Shown in pieces: positions 11,666 through 22,180 of a DNA stretch of 64,000 nt; within the stretch, counting starts at the first letter, position 1, and each line of letters begins with the position of its first letter. The DNA lies in assembly GCA_012931725.1 (NCBI GenBank), contig CM022948.1:17876598-17940597 (forward strand), written 5' to 3'. Made by a program: the position numbers and the translations under genes. Source of the stretch: Litsea cubeba (lineage: Eukaryota > Streptophyta > Magnoliopsida > Laurales > Lauraceae). Below the pieces are notes generated by a model. It saw nothing but the letters and a program-made list of their open reading frames with translations, ran no database searches and was not told where the DNA came from.

Positions 11666-11688
11666 CCTTGGGGGGTACCCCCCCAAGG
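11666..11688 (+). other. GC hairpin in the LTR leader RNA
   Basis: An inverted repeat of CCTTGGGGGG and CCCCCCCAAGG is separated by TA. It would lie about 130 nt into the transcript. Tat-A has a near-perfect version and the 3' LTR has a version with a longer loop (about 31845-31870). It could be an RNA structure for packaging, dimerisation or translation control; the role is inference. Confidence 0.6.
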
Positions 11689-12023
11689 TCCTTGTCTTCT
11701 CCTTCTGCCTCCAATGGCTTAGACATGGCTTTTCAGCCCGTCTACTCGGTTTTTTATTGGACATAAGACCTCCTTTTGGTCTTTGTTCTCTAAAAACCTG
11801 AGGTTATAGCCAAGCCAAGCGAATCAATAGCATCCTCTGTTCTCATCTGCATGGATGATGGCGAAGTCTACATATGGCTTGCGACCGTCAATCTGAACGG
11901 GTCCCCCACAATCTCCTGAGAAGTTAGATCCTCCTTTTCTTGCTTTTCATTGTAGTTTGTATTTTTTTTAAAAGAGACAAAAATCACAACTCTTGTCTTT
12001 CATTATTGATAAGGATTGTAAAT

Positions 12024-12100
12024 TGGCTATAAACGCCAAAATCGGCTATAAACGCCAAAAATCGGCTATAAACGCCAAAATCAGCTATAAATGCCAAAAA
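12024..12100 (+). repeat. CGGCTATAAACGCC short tandem array in U5
   Basis: Four units of about 18 bp with the core CGGCTATAAACGCCA; five units are at 32200-32295 in the 3' LTR and four in Tat-A. The same core, more diverged, is expanded at 24010-24320 outside the LTR. Confidence 0.8.
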
Positions 12101-12374
12101 AAATCGCCTTTCACGGCAAATCAAGAAAATGTATCTTTTCTTAAATATATGTGCAATGGAAAACTTGAAAGAAGTTGATTTCCTTTTTACTTGCGAAGGT
12201 TGATCTCCGGATCACCACTTGCAATTCCAAGTAAAAATAGAAAATCTGGCACACCCACACAAAGAAATGTTGATGGACGCCCTTGCCCCTCGGTTACGAA
12301 AGGGTCGGACCCAACGGACTCCCACGTCCGCCGACCTCGGTAGGACCAGGCGCCAGGAGCGCGGTCCATTAAGC

Positions 12375-12393
12375 TGGCACACCCGGTGGGACC
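12375..12393 (+). other. Tat-B primer-binding site
   Basis: TGGCACACCCGGTGGGACC lies 3 bp after the 5' LTR. It has the TGG start expected for pairing with a tRNA 3'-CCA end. I have not assigned the tRNA. Confidence 0.75.
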
Positions 12394-12610
12394 CGTTCAT
12401 TTGAGAACACGATGCTAGAAATGAAATATTTGCATATCATATCTATTGCTCTATGCTTATACTTTTTTTCTTGATTCTTTGGCTACTTTTTGATTGGTGG
12501 CCATGTTGGATTCCGCATCTAAAAAATGAGATGAGATTTTTTGTAAATTTCTAATTCTTTAAATTTATTTCCACTTTTTCTCTTTTCAAAAAATAAATAA
12601 ATAAATAAAT

Positions 12611-13072
12611 AAAATCAGATTTTTCATTTTGAATTCAAAATTGAGAAACCTTGATCCGTTCCTATCGTTCATCGCGCTTGCAGAAATGTTGAGCCTGTTC
12701 GACTAAGGTTTTGGGCCATCGTTTCTCTTCGATGAGTTCATTAAAGATCTAAAAAAAAAAACAAAAAAAATCAGATTTCTCATTTTTGGATTCAAAATTG
12801 AGAAACCTTGATCCGTTCCTATCGTTCATCGCGCCTGCAGAAATGTTGAGCCTGTTCGACTAAGGTTTTGGGCCATCGTTTCTCTTCGATGAGTTCATTA
12901 AAGATCGAAAAAAAAAATATATATATATATATAAAATCAGATTTTTCATTTTGAATTCAAAATTGAGAAACCTTGATCCGTTCCTATCGTTCATCGCGCT
13001 TGCAGAAATGTTGAGCCTGTTCGACTAAGGTTTTGGGCCATCGTTTCTCTTCGATGAGTTCATTAAAGGTCA
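12611..13072 (+). repeat. Three tandem copies of a unit of about 140 bp in the leader
   Basis: Units start near 12611, 12769 and 12933, and each runs from AATCAGATTTTTCATTTT to GAGTTCATTAAAG. They are separated by A-rich or (AT)n linkers of variable length. Units 1 to 3 are nearly identical, so the expansion is recent compared with the rest of the leader. Confidence 0.9.
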
Positions 13073-13470
13073 AATATATATATATATATAAAAGACATAG
13101 ACCACTAAGGTTAAACCAACCGCGTTCTTTGATCATGGTTGATTCAAGAAAAGCCCTTGTCCAGAGTGTGGAGATAGCTTGACTGTTCTAGGCAAGGGTC
13201 CTCCAAACGAGTTCATTAAGTAATCCTACCCTTACCTGGGGGCAATTCTATCAATCAAGATTTCATAAGACCGGGTTAGGAGACCTATGTGTACTCTCTC
13301 GTCTTTTAAAATAAGTTTTTTAAAAATAAAAAATTTTTAAAAATAAAAATTCTAAAATAAAAAATAAAAAATAAAAAAAATCTTAATTTTTTTAAAAAAA
13401 ATAAATAAAAAGATTTTTTTTTTAAAAAAAAATCTTCTTAAAAAAAAACCTTCAAAAAAAAAAAAACTTC

Positions 13471-13750
13471 CGTCATTTTGGGTTTAGATTGGAGAAATCT
13501 TAGTCTTCTTCTTTCTGAGCACTGGTGCTCGCGGAAATCGCTGAGCTCGTGTTCAGATTGGAGTGCCTTTTGCTCTCTTTGATGAACCCGATATTGGCCT
13601 TTCAAAAAAAAACTCATCATTTTTGGATTCAGATCCGAGAAATTATGGTTCATTTCTTTCTGAGCACTGGCGCTCGCGGAAATCGCTGAGCCCGTGTTCA
13701 GATCGGAATACCATCTGCTCTCTTTGATGAATCCAATCTTGACCTTTCAA
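13471..13750 (+). repeat. Two tandem copies of a unit of about 140 bp in the leader
   Basis: Units at 13471-13605 and about 13613-13750 share the core TTTCTGAGCACTGG and GCTCGCGGAAATCGCTGAG, and both end in GACCTTTCAA/GGCCTTTCAA. They resemble the preceding repeat only in general plan (a unit ending near GATGA). Confidence 0.85.
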
Positions 13751-14143
13751 AATAGAGAATCTCATCTCATGGATGCGGTCTCAAAACATTTGTGTCTAGC
13801 GGTACTAGTACGCCCTTTCAGGGTCTACTGTATTGCGGCCGGCACATTTGTAACTCCAACTTTATATTCTTCTTACCTCGAGCAAGCTCTGCTTCTCGAT
13901 AAGTCGAATTTAAGTTCACAATTGCTTCTAGCAGTCACTGGAACGCTCATTCTGGGCTTACCATACCTGTGATCAGAACAATTGTACCCTCTATGGCATT
14001 TTGCCTTCTTCATATTGCTTGGGTCATCTTCCTCGAGCAATTTGAAAAGACGAAACCATAGAACTTCCCATTTATGATCATTATATTCTTGTGATTACTA
14101 ATGGATGTAGTCTTGTTTCAGAAATTTAAAAAAAAAACTAACA

Positions 14144-16731
14144 ATGGCAGCATCGCTTACCATTACTTTCGATGAGAACAAGCACCAAGTCATGCTTCAA
14201 CAGAGGCAAACTACGCACACCTACAAGCACCCGATCAGCTGCCGAAGTGTCAACTCCCTCGGCAACTTTCTAAGCTCCGGGTCGACCTCGACTCCCCGGA
14301 CTATCGTCTTTGGGACGCTGGGACCATTCCCACTTCCCGAGGAACAAACTGCTCCCTCCAAGAAGCAGAAACTCGCCTCTCAACATGTCACTACCGTGAC
14401 ACCAAAGGCGAGCACCAGAAGGCTTGAAGCCCGTGGCAGCCCCACGAAGCCTCGACCAGCAAACGACTAGGTCTATCCCAAGACTTGGTCCCCAAGACCT
14501 TCACCAAAACAAAGAAGGTCCCAAACATCTACCAAGCCAGCATTCCTGGCCCCACTCAAGGAGAACCAGTTCTACCCTCTTGCTTACATGAAAGAGGAGA
14601 GACCCATCTCCAACTTGACTCCCAAGTCAAACCAGCATGAGCCGGCTTGTTCCTACAAGCCCAAAATCAGATCATGCATCACAAGGCCTCTGCAAGTACC
14701 TGCTAAGGCCTACAAACCTGCAGTTCAACCCTTCATCTCTACAGGGGCCGAACTCCAAAAATTCAAAGCTATGCTGCAACAGGCGAAAGACAGGGTTCGC
14801 ATCCCGTCCTTGCCCAGTTGCAAAGAAGACAGGCTCGGCTGCTGCGCCCGAGGGAGCACATCCTTCATCGTCAAAGCCCAGCCAGAGCTGACCGAAGCTC
14901 AAATTGCTCGTCGCATACGCCGCCGCGCGTCGTATAGACAAAAGAGACTAGAGAAGCAAAGGACCCAGCCTCCTACACTTCAAGTCTCTCCCAAATGGGT
15001 CAAAAAAGATAGACCCAACCAAGTTGCTGCCGTCCATATGGTTGGAAAAACCAGAAGGCGCCAAAAGTCAGCAACAAAAATCCATGTCCGACGTCTGATG
15101 ACCCGCAGCGTCTCCAGGAAAAGAAGACATTCAGAAGAATCCCCTGCTCCTTCAAGCAAAGGACGGCAGAGTGATCCGTCCATAAGCTTTTCTTCAAAAA
15201 GAATGAGCCCCAACTCAGTCACCAGGACAGTTTGTTCGTCCGAATCACGAAGGATGAACGTCTTGGCTACAAATTCTGAGCCACCACCCCGCAATCCACC
15301 TCTAGATGATGCGATCACCCGCATCCAGCAGTTGGAACAAGGCCAACAGAGGATTGAAACTCTGATGGAAAACCTTCTCCTCGCCTTCCAAAATCAGGCG
15401 AACAATGAACCTCCTCCGAATCATCAAGACGATGAGGTAAATGGAGAAGAAAATGAGTCACGCGCCCTTACCAAAAAGGACGTAGACACTATCCTCGCCA
15501 AAGCAAAAGAAGAGGATATACTCAAGGAGCATGGGATCAAGCCACCATATCCCTTATGGATGGACTCGGTCCCGTTCCCCACCAAATTCAAGCATCCTAA
15601 CTCTCCAAACATATACAGGGAAAGGATCAGCCAGACAGCACGTCATCCACTTCAAGATCTTGACGGGAGCTATCGCGGATCAAGATGCACTCAAGATCTG
15701 CCTCTTTGCAAGTACCCTAAAAGGTACGGCCTTCGATTGGTACTCCACTCTGCCGGAGGACTCCATCCAAAACTGGGCCATGCTAGAGACACGCTTCCTG
15801 ACTCACTTCAAAGGTGAGGATCATCCCGCTACTATGGCTCAGCTGTGCAGCCTAAAACAGGGGGAGAATGAGTCAACATATGACTTCATTCATAAGTGGA
15901 AAGCAATGGAATACAAATGCTCTGATGTACTGCCACAAGCATCGCTAGTCGACATCTGCCGAAACAACATGAGAGTTAGAATCCGCTCCATGATCATCGG
16001 CAACAAATCAAAAAACCTGGGAGAACTCCTAGAAGCTTCCATGGAAGCTGAAACGGTGATTAAAGACCTTAACAGTCAGAAATCATCAAGAAAAGAGCCA
16101 ACCGCCATTGCAACCTCAAAACCAAAGAAGAAAGAGGTCCTTAATGTACAGACCAAGTCAGCTCCTCATCCACCAAAGAAAGCTGAAAACAAAGCTGCTG
16201 GTAAGAGACCTGAACTCTCAGATGCCTTCAAAGAACGAGTAGAGAAGAAATACCCGTTTGATAAAGATGTTGATGAAATCTTCGGGGCTCTTGTGGCAAA
16301 CGGCAAGCTCACCTTGCCTGAACCAAAAAGACCGGGTGATGTTGGCAAAACCAACGATCCTCGGTACTGTCCATACCACCAGATGATCTCGCATCCTCTC
16401 AATCAATGCTTTGTTGTGAGGGAAAAAAAGAAATGAGATGTGGAAAAACAGAGTCATCACCTTTGACAAAAACTATGGGTCTGCCTCCGTCAGAATGGTG
16501 ACATGTGGACAAACATCAAAATCACCGAAGAAGAAGATCACTACTTCCTTCAAGGTGATAAACTCAATCCAAGCGTCTGAGGAACTGGTTCCTTACCCGA
16601 CACCAGACGGACAACCCATATGGGTACATCCCGATCTCCTGGAAGATGAAAATTGGGAGGTCGTGAAAACAAAGCCTACAGCTCAACAGCGAAGGCAGGC
16701 TAGGAAGCATCTCCTCAAGCTTAAACGGTAA
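14144..16731 (+). pseudogene. Tat-B gag, decayed
   Basis: The frame opens at the ATG at 14144 and runs to 15817 with one in-frame TAG (14468-14470). The basic, proline-rich N-terminal part leads into a Retrotrans_gag domain (about 15540-15900, with FKILTGAIAD, AFDWYSTLP and WAMLETRFLTHF). The domain is split by a frameshift near 15605. The continuing frame (to 16436) ends with a CCHC-like segment (CPYHQMISHPLNQC) typical of Tat gag. A run of seven A at 16423-16429 causes a second shift, after which the frame goes on to a TAA at 16729-16731. Gag would form the particle and bind RNA. Four lesions are seen in total. Confidence 0.82.
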
Positions 16732-18084
16732 GAGAAGACCCAGCCAAAACAAGAAGTCAAAGAAAAGGCAGAGGCTTCCTCTACCGCTTCGCTGGAGGCA
16801 ACAAAAACATCCCTTCCAGAGACTTCAAAAGGGGTAAGAAAATTCACTCTCAGTGATTTCATGCCACCTCAATTCAAAGAAGCCACGCAGGAGCTATCAT
16901 ACTCTTGCAATTCGGTAGTTGGATTCTCCATTGATGGATACGAGTCCAGCGACACCGATGATGGATTCGAATCCAACTACACAGAAGAGTGGATGGAGTC
17001 CCTTGAAACAGGAGAATATCTCTCCGATGAAGAATGGGTTCCTGAGTCTCATCTTATGCCAGTAATCTGGTATAATCCACTACAGCCACAAGGATCCTGG
17101 TCTGATGATGAAGAAGACCAAGAGGCTGTACAAGAAGATGCTGCTGACCCAGCACCTCTCATTGCTCCAGTGGAAATCAACCGTGTTAAGCCACAAAGAG
17201 TTGATGAAGAAGAAGATTTGGCTCCCATTCCTGATCTTGAAGAATATGCAAGGATCTTGCAGCGTCTCGCTCTAGAACAAGAGCAAGAACGTGTCAACGA
17301 GCCTCCTCGCAATCTAGAGCCTGAAGTCCCTGAAGATCATCAGGTACATCCTCCCTCAACTCCTGAAAATGGAGAAAATTGCTGGATAGATGATCCTCTT
17401 ACATTCGAGGATGAGTCTGACTCCGATCAGGCAACGTCTCCCGTCAGAGCTTCCTATAATGTGATAATTCGGGATTATAGCTCTTCGGAAGCATCGTCTG
17501 ATGAGAGCACTTACACTCCGACGACGCCTAGCAATGTATCTTCTGGAGCCACCTCATCTCACGTGACTTTCACTGAGATGACACCCTCTCAGGTTTCTTC
17601 TCCTGAGACTGTGACTTCAAAGTTCACACCCTTCCTGACTGAAGAATTCCCAGCTATTGATGCTTGGGACGATGAATTAGTCAACGAAGAAGAAAGGTTG
17701 ATGGATGCTGTTCAGGACTTGTTCCCGAAAAATGCTTCGTGCAACACAATCACTGAGGATGGCAACTCCACTGCTGATACATCCTCAGCAAATGAAAAGC
17801 GACAGCCTCTTGATCCTGAAGACAATCTTCCAAATAAAGACCCTTCTCAAGAAGCTCTCGAAGTTGGTAGAGGCACCCGCTCTGGCCGGGACTACCACAA
17901 AAATTACAACCAATCTTCCTTTACATATGTAAATCCTTCGGGAAAAGATGTTGTAAGCACCCCTAGTGGCAACAATGATGAACATGCAGGCCCTAAGGAG
18001 GCTTTCAAGTATGACTTGATTGAACACTTCAAGCACATACCTGCACATCTTAGATTTGTTGCGAATGTCTCCGCACACTCGTGA
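16732..18084 (+). CDS. Acidic, disordered gag-pol linker
   Basis: The frame is the same as in 16438-16731, separated only by the TAA at 16729. The first methionine is at 16861, from which 407 codons follow. The product is strongly acidic, with many D/E, S, T and P residues (SSDTDDGFES, WSDDEEDQEAVQED, a long S/T-rich stretch around residues 200-260), and shows no cysteine motif or transmembrane segment. The end reads into the first residues before the protease, which continues in another frame from about 18050, so a shift separates them. It is probably a spacer of the polyprotein. I recognise no domain. Confidence 0.55.
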   Translation, partial: EKTQPKQEVKEKAEASSTASLEATKTSLPETSKGVRKFTLSDFMPPQFKEATQELSYSCNSVVGFSIDGYESSDTDDGFESNYTEEWMESLETGEYLSDEEWVPESHLMPVIWYNPLQPQGSWSDDEEDQEAVQEDAADPAPLIAPVEINRVKPQRVDEEEDLAPIPDLEEYARILQRLALEQEQERVNEPPRNLEPEVPEDHQVHPPSTPENGENCWIDDPLTFEDESDSDQATSPVRASYNVIIRDYSSSEASSDESTYTPTTPSNVSSGATSSHVTFTEMTPSQVSSPETVTSKFTPFLTEEFPAIDAWDDELVNEEERLMDAVQDLFPKNASCNTITEDGNSTADTSSANEKRQPLDPEDNLPNKDPSQEALEVGRGTRSGRDYHKNYNQSSFTYVNPSGKDVVSTPSGNNDEHAGPKEAFKYDLIEHFKHIPAHLRFVANVSAHS

Positions 18085-18799
18085 TAATCTCATCTCGGAA
18101 TTGCAAAAGCTGAATGAGGATGTCGACAAACATGCCCCGCAAGTCCTCCAAATTGAAATGGATTACCGGGTCAAAAACTCAGAAGCCTCTTTAAAGGGAG
18201 AAAAGAAGAAAACTGAGGGATCATGCATTGAATGCCTCTCGGTTAAAAAAGCAGCCAGTGCAACCATCGCCTTCACAAAGGACGACCTCCTACTTGGCGA
18301 AACCAGGCATAACCGACCCCTGTACTTCACAGGGTACATCAAGGAAATGCCTATGCACAGAGTTCAGATCGACCCAGCTTCTGCACTCAACCTCATCTCC
18401 ACATCGGCTCTTGAAGAGTTGGGCATCCCACCCAGCAAGCTGAGCCACACATCTGTATCTATCTTTGGATACGATGGGAGTACTCAAAGGCCTATCGGCA
18501 AAATTAGGTTCAAATTGCAGATCGGTGATCTTATTTCTGAGGTCACTGTGTATGCAATAAAAACCCCTTCATGTTACAACATCCTCCTCGGACGCCCTTG
18601 GATCCACGAGAATGGTGTTGTCCCTTCAACTCTACATCAATGCATCAAGTTTGTTGGCGACGACGGCATGATACATCGAGTCTTTGCGGACAAAAAACCC
18701 TTCAAAGGTAAAGAAGTCTACTTCGCAGACTCACAGATGTATGAAGGTGAAAAAGAAGAAGAGGATAAGCACAAAGCATCCTTTGACGAAAATCTCTAG
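18020..18799 (+). CDS. Tat-B aspartic protease (retropepsin-like)
   Basis: 259 codons. The N-terminal stretch LLRMSPHTRDNLISEL precedes the protease in many Tat elements. The catalytic loop is at residues 114-127 (HRVQIDPASALNLIS) with D118; the C-terminal landmark is YNILLGRPWIHENGVVPSTLHQ (about 192-213), including the ILLGRPW motif. The residue after D-P is alanine where the family has glycine (D-P-G-S), so activity is doubtful. It would cut the Gag-Pol polyprotein. A TAG at 18797-18799 ends it, but the next ORF continues in the same frame, so the original polyprotein ran through. The ATG is only the first one in the open frame. Confidence 0.8.
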   Translation: MNTSSTYLHILDLLRMSPHTRDNLISELQKLNEDVDKHAPQVLQIEMDYRVKNSEASLKGEKKKTEGSCIECLSVKKAASATIAFTKDDLLLGETRHNRPLYFTGYIKEMPMHRVQIDPASALNLISTSALEELGIPPSKLSHTSVSIFGYDGSTQRPIGKIRFKLQIGDLISEVTVYAIKTPSCYNILLGRPWIHENGVVPSTLHQCIKFVGDDGMIHRVFADKKPFKGKEVYFADSQMYEGEKEEEDKHKASFDENL

Positions 18800-19618
18800 A
18801 AAGATAAAGGCAAAGCTCCTCAACAATCACCGGAAGAAAACAAACCATCCGGTAAATCCGAAGAGAGCATTCAAACTCCCTTCATCATCTCCCTCAAACC
18901 TTCAAAGCCTCTGGTCATCACAACAAAAGCGAAGAAGGCAAAGCAAAAGCCTGGGGGCAAATTTGTTGTCTCTTTCGTGTCTATCATGCAAGACACGGAT
19001 TCGGATTCAGAGCCAGAAGACGACACATCGTCAAGCCAAGCTGACATTCAGCAAGTTCAGCCTGCTCTCACTCCAATGGAGACAACTTCTGACATAGAAG
19101 ATCCTACGTCAGCTTCCTTCGTTGTTCCAGCAACTTCAGCAAAGGAAAAACCGATCTTCTTCCATAGATCGGATGCTTCTTCATCAAACTCTATGCTTGA
19201 ACCTTTCCAAAATGAAGGTATGCCTCAACTATCCCTATATAGTTCTATGGCACAAGCTTTTATGAAGAAAATGGGCTATGACGCTCAAAACCCAGTCGGT
19301 TTGGGAGAAGGACGCGGTATTCTCACGCTATTGGGGCCCGTCTTGACCAAAAGCCAGCTGGAAGATTGGAGACTCTACGGCTATGTAGAAAAGTCTTCAC
19401 ACGGGTTAGGGTATGATCCCGACACTCCCCTGAGACAGTTGACACAAAGGCTTAAAAGTCAATATACTGACCAAGCCTCAACATCTCAAGTCCATGAAGA
19501 CATCGATCTCCCTGGATATCTCTTCGATGAGTCACCTGATAAAAATCCAAGAAGCTCATCCAATTGGCACGATTTCTCCGAAAATGAAGAGGAGTTGTCC
19601 GATGGCACAGACGTGTAG
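18800..19618 (+). CDS. G-patch-like segment between protease and reverse transcriptase
   Basis: It is in the same frame as the protease and the reverse transcriptase and is bounded by TAG codons at 18797 and 19616. After an S/D/E-rich part, nt 19247-19426 encode a glycine-patterned block. It starts with MAQAFMKKMGYDAQNPVGLG, continues EGRGILTLL, and ends about 30 residues later with HGLGYDPDTP. The spacing hxxxhhxxhGhxxxxxhGxGxxxG fits a G-patch, a short RNA-binding module that also follows the protease in some retroviruses. Being part of Pol is clear; the G-patch identity is by pattern only. Confidence 0.6.
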   Translation, partial: KDKGKAPQQSPEENKPSGKSEESIQTPFIISLKPSKPLVITTKAKKAKQKPGGKFVVSFVSIMQDTDSDSEPEDDTSSSQADIQQVQPALTPMETTSDIEDPTSASFVVPATSAKEKPIFFHRSDASSSNSMLEPFQNEGMPQLSLYSSMAQAFMKKMGYDAQNPVGLGEGRGILTLLGPVLTKSQLEDWRLYGYVEKSSHGLGYDPDTPLRQLTQRLKSQYTDQASTSQVHEDIDLPGYLFDESPDKNPRSSSNWHDFSENEEELSDGTDV

Positions 19619-22180
19619 TCTTCTGACCCAGAAAAACCCTCATCTCCAAAAGAAGTAGCCTACTTCGACCCGGTTTCAACAGGCGATTGGGATCATCTCA
19701 TAGCAAGCCTTGGGAAAATTACCGATCAAGAAGACCCGAGGAAAGGAACAAAACCTTGGTCTGGAAATACCTTTGAAACCCCAGAAGGTTTCGTTGAGCT
19801 GGAAGCCTCCGAAAATATTGTGGAGGAACCACCTTCGAACCTTTCAACAGAAGATCTAGTTCAAAAGATAGACTTGGGAACACCAGATAACCCACGTCCT
19901 GTATTCATAAGCAAGAATATAAAGGATGATGAGTTACCCGAGTATATCGCCTTTCTTCGTGAGTTTGTTAATTGCTTTGCATGGTCTTACGCTGAAATGC
20001 CTGGCTTAGACCCCAAAATAGCAGTTCACAAACTCAATCTTCAAGAAGACATCAAGCCTGTCAAGCAAGGCCAAAGAAGATTCCATCCAGATGTGATGGA
20101 TAAAATTGAACAAGAAGTTCAAAATCTCAAAAGCATCGGCTTCATCCGTGAGGAACAACATCCTGAATGGTTAGCCAACAATGTCCCCGTGACAAAGAAA
20201 AATGGGCAGATCAGGGTCTGTATTGACTATAGAGACCTGAACGGCGCATGTCCTAAAGATGAATTTCCGCTCCCCATACCAGAGGTAATGATTGATAATA
20301 TCTGTGGATTCGAGCGAATGACATTCATGGATGGTTTCTCTGGCTACAATCAGATAAAGATGCATCCTGAAGATGAAAAATATACATCTTTTCGGACCCC
20401 ATTTGGCGTGTATTGCTACACTGTCATGCCATTTGGTCTGAAAAATGCTGGTGCCACATATCAGAGGGCTATGATGAAAATATTCCAAGATATGCAGCAC
20501 AAGACGGTTGAATATTACGTTGATGACCTCGCCGTCAAAAGCAAAAGAAAAGAAGATCACCTTGAAGACCTTCGAGAAGTCTTCCTCCGGCTTCGCAAAC
20601 ACAAACTGCGGATGAATCCTTTAAAATGCTTTTTCGGCATCTCGTCGGGTAAGTTCCTGGGATTCTTAGTTCGGAAAGCTGGAATAGAGCTTGACCCCAT
20701 AAAAGTCAAGGCCATTCTAGAAATGCCCTCTCCAAGAACCTTGAGAGAACTCAAAGGGCTTCAAGGGAGATTGGCCTACATCAGACGGTTCATCTCCAAT
20801 CTTTCGGGGAAATGTCGTCCATTCTCCCGGTTGATGAAAAAAGGTGTAAACTTTGTCTGGGAAGCTGACTGTGAAGCTGTTTTCCAAGACATCAAGTCAT
20901 ACCTGACAAAACCTCCAGTGTTAGCTGCTCCTACCACTGGAAAACCATTCATCTTGTACACAAGAGCCCTTGATCACTCTTTGGGAGCTCTGCTTACGCA
21001 AGAAAATGATCAAAGAAAAGAAGCTCCTCTATATTACCTCAGCCGCATGCTAGTAGGTGCAGAGCATCGCTACTCTTCAGTCGAAAAAGAATGTCTTGCA
21101 GTGATGTTCGTCGTACAAAAGCTGCGTCACTACTTGCTTTCCAACACAGTATACCTGGTCTCGAGAGTCAACCTCTTGAAGGTCCTTGTCACAAAGGCAG
21201 GTTCTCTCAATGTTCGACTGGCAAAATGGTCCATCCTTCTGTCACAATTTGATATTAGGTACGTACCACAAAAAGCAATCAAAGGGCAAGCTCTAGCGGA
21301 CTTCCTCGCAAAGCATCCATTGCCTAAAGATTCTCTGCTCAGAGATGATCTCCCAGACGAACCAGTCTACAATGTGGAGACTTTCTCACAAAATGCTTCC
21401 TGGGACATGTACTTTGACGGTGCAACCAGGACAAATGAAAAAAGACAGCTGATCTCGGGAGTTGGCATCCTCTTTGTTAGCCCCGACAAATACATGATTC
21501 CACACGCCTTCTCGCTACTGGAACCATGCACAAACAATGCAGCTGAATATCAAGCTCTGATCCTAGGATTGGAACTCGCCATCGAATCCGGTATCACCAT
21601 GCTGGAAGTCTTTGGAGACTCTCAACCGATCGTCAACCAGATGAATCAGAAATTTGAAGTGAGGAAGCCAGATTTGCTGCCTTACTACAACAAAGCACAA
21701 TCGCTCCTGCAGAAGTTTCACATCTGTCACATCACCCACATTCGTAGAGGTGAAAACATACGTGCAGATGCCCTAGCTGGACTTGCTGCATCCATGGCAA
21801 TCCAGGAAGGGGAAAACATGCAAATCACAGTGTGCGAAAGAAGAATCCTTCCTCCTCTTAACACACACCAAGCAGTTGCTGAATGCCACCAAGTGGTTGG
21901 AAGTCGGATTTCAATCCTTCAAACTTCAATCGGCGACTGGAGGGATCCGTTCATTGATTACATTATGTTCAGAATCCTACTTGAAGATCCAAAAGAACGG
22001 GTAAGCATCCAAAGGCGAACCCTCATTTGGATATTGCTTCAAAAATCCTTTACAGGAAATCCTTCAACGGAGTACTTCTACGCTGCTTGTCACAACAAGA
22101 GGCTGAGGAAACACTCAAAGAAGCTCATGCTGATCTTTGCGGAGCTCATCAGGCTGGTCCCAAGCTCTATAATCAGATAA
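19619..22180 (+). CDS. Tat-B reverse transcriptase, RNase H and second (archaeal-type) RNase H
   Basis: The frame is open from 19619; the first ATG is at 19820 and residues are counted from it. RT covers about 80-300 with D171 (MTFMDGFSGY) and the catalytic YVDD at 233-236. The first RNase H follows at about 375-500 (FILYTRALDHSLGALL ... EHRYSSVEKECLAV). A second RNase H lies at about 526-660 with D533 (YFDGA), E576 (NNAAEYQAL), D600 (FGDSQ) and D650 (RADALA), so all four acidic residues are kept. This dual RNase H identifies the Tat lineage. The enzyme copies the element RNA into DNA. Near 22015 the frame shifts; the last 50 codons (to 22180) are out of frame and meaningless. Confidence 0.92.
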   Translation, partial: SSDPEKPSSPKEVAYFDPVSTGDWDHLIASLGKITDQEDPRKGTKPWSGNTFETPEGFVELEASENIVEEPPSNLSTEDLVQKIDLGTPDNPRPVFISKNIKDDELPEYIAFLREFVNCFAWSYAEMPGLDPKIAVHKLNLQEDIKPVKQGQRRFHPDVMDKIEQEVQNLKSIGFIREEQHPEWLANNVPVTKKNGQIRVCIDYRDLNGACPKDEFPLPIPEVMIDNICGFERMTFMDGFSGYNQIKMHPEDEKYTSFRTPFGVYCYTVMPFGLKNAGATYQRAMMKIFQDMQHKTVEYYVDDLAVKSKRKEDHLEDLREVFLRLRKHKLRMNPLKCFFGISSGKFLGFLVRKAGIELDPIKVKAILEMPSPRTLRELKGLQGRLAYIRRFISNLSGKCRPFSRLMKKGVNFVWEADCEAVFQDIKSYLTKPPVLAAPTTGKPFILYTRALDHSLGALLTQENDQRKEAPLYYLSRMLVGAEHRYSSVEKECLAVMFVVQKLRHYLLSNTVYLVSRVNLLKVLVTKAGSLNVRLAKWSILLSQFDIRYVPQKAIKGQALADFLAKHPLPKDSLLRDDLPDEPVYNVETFSQNASWDMYFDGATRTNEKRQLISGVGILFVSPDKYMIPHAFSLLEPCTNNAAEYQALILGLELAIESGITMLEVFGDSQPIVNQMNQKFEVRKPDLLPYYNKAQSLLQKFHICHITHIRRGENIRADALAGLAASMAIQEGENMQITVCERRILPPLNTHQAVAECHQVVGSRISILQTSIGDWRDPFIDYIMFRILLEDPKERVSIQRRTLIWILLQKSFTGNPSTEYFYAACHNKRLRKHSKKLMLIFAELIRLVPSSIIR

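Larger units (their letters stand above)
9789..12371 (+). repeat. 5' LTR of Tat-B
   Basis: 2583 bp, starting TGTTGACACC and ending GGTCCATTA. The matching 3' LTR ends GGTCCATCA. It carries a TATA box at 11504, a strong hairpin at 11666 and a CGGCTATAAACGCC array at about 12024. It differs from the 3' LTR mainly by small indels, for example an extra stretch of about 30 bp at 10805-10835. Confidence 0.93.
12394..14143 (+). other. Tat-B untranslated leader
   Basis: 1.75 kb between PBS and gag. It holds a three-copy repeat (12611-13072), a very A/T-rich stretch (13310-13465) and a two-copy repeat (13471-13750). No coding region with family features was seen. The ORF at 13694-13972 overlaps the second repeat and looks accidental. 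Confidence 0.6.

Noticed and set aside
12611..13072. CRISPR-like reading of the regular leader repeats
   Set aside because: Units are about 140 bp with A/T linkers in a plant retrotransposon leader; there is no short palindromic repeat with unique spacers.
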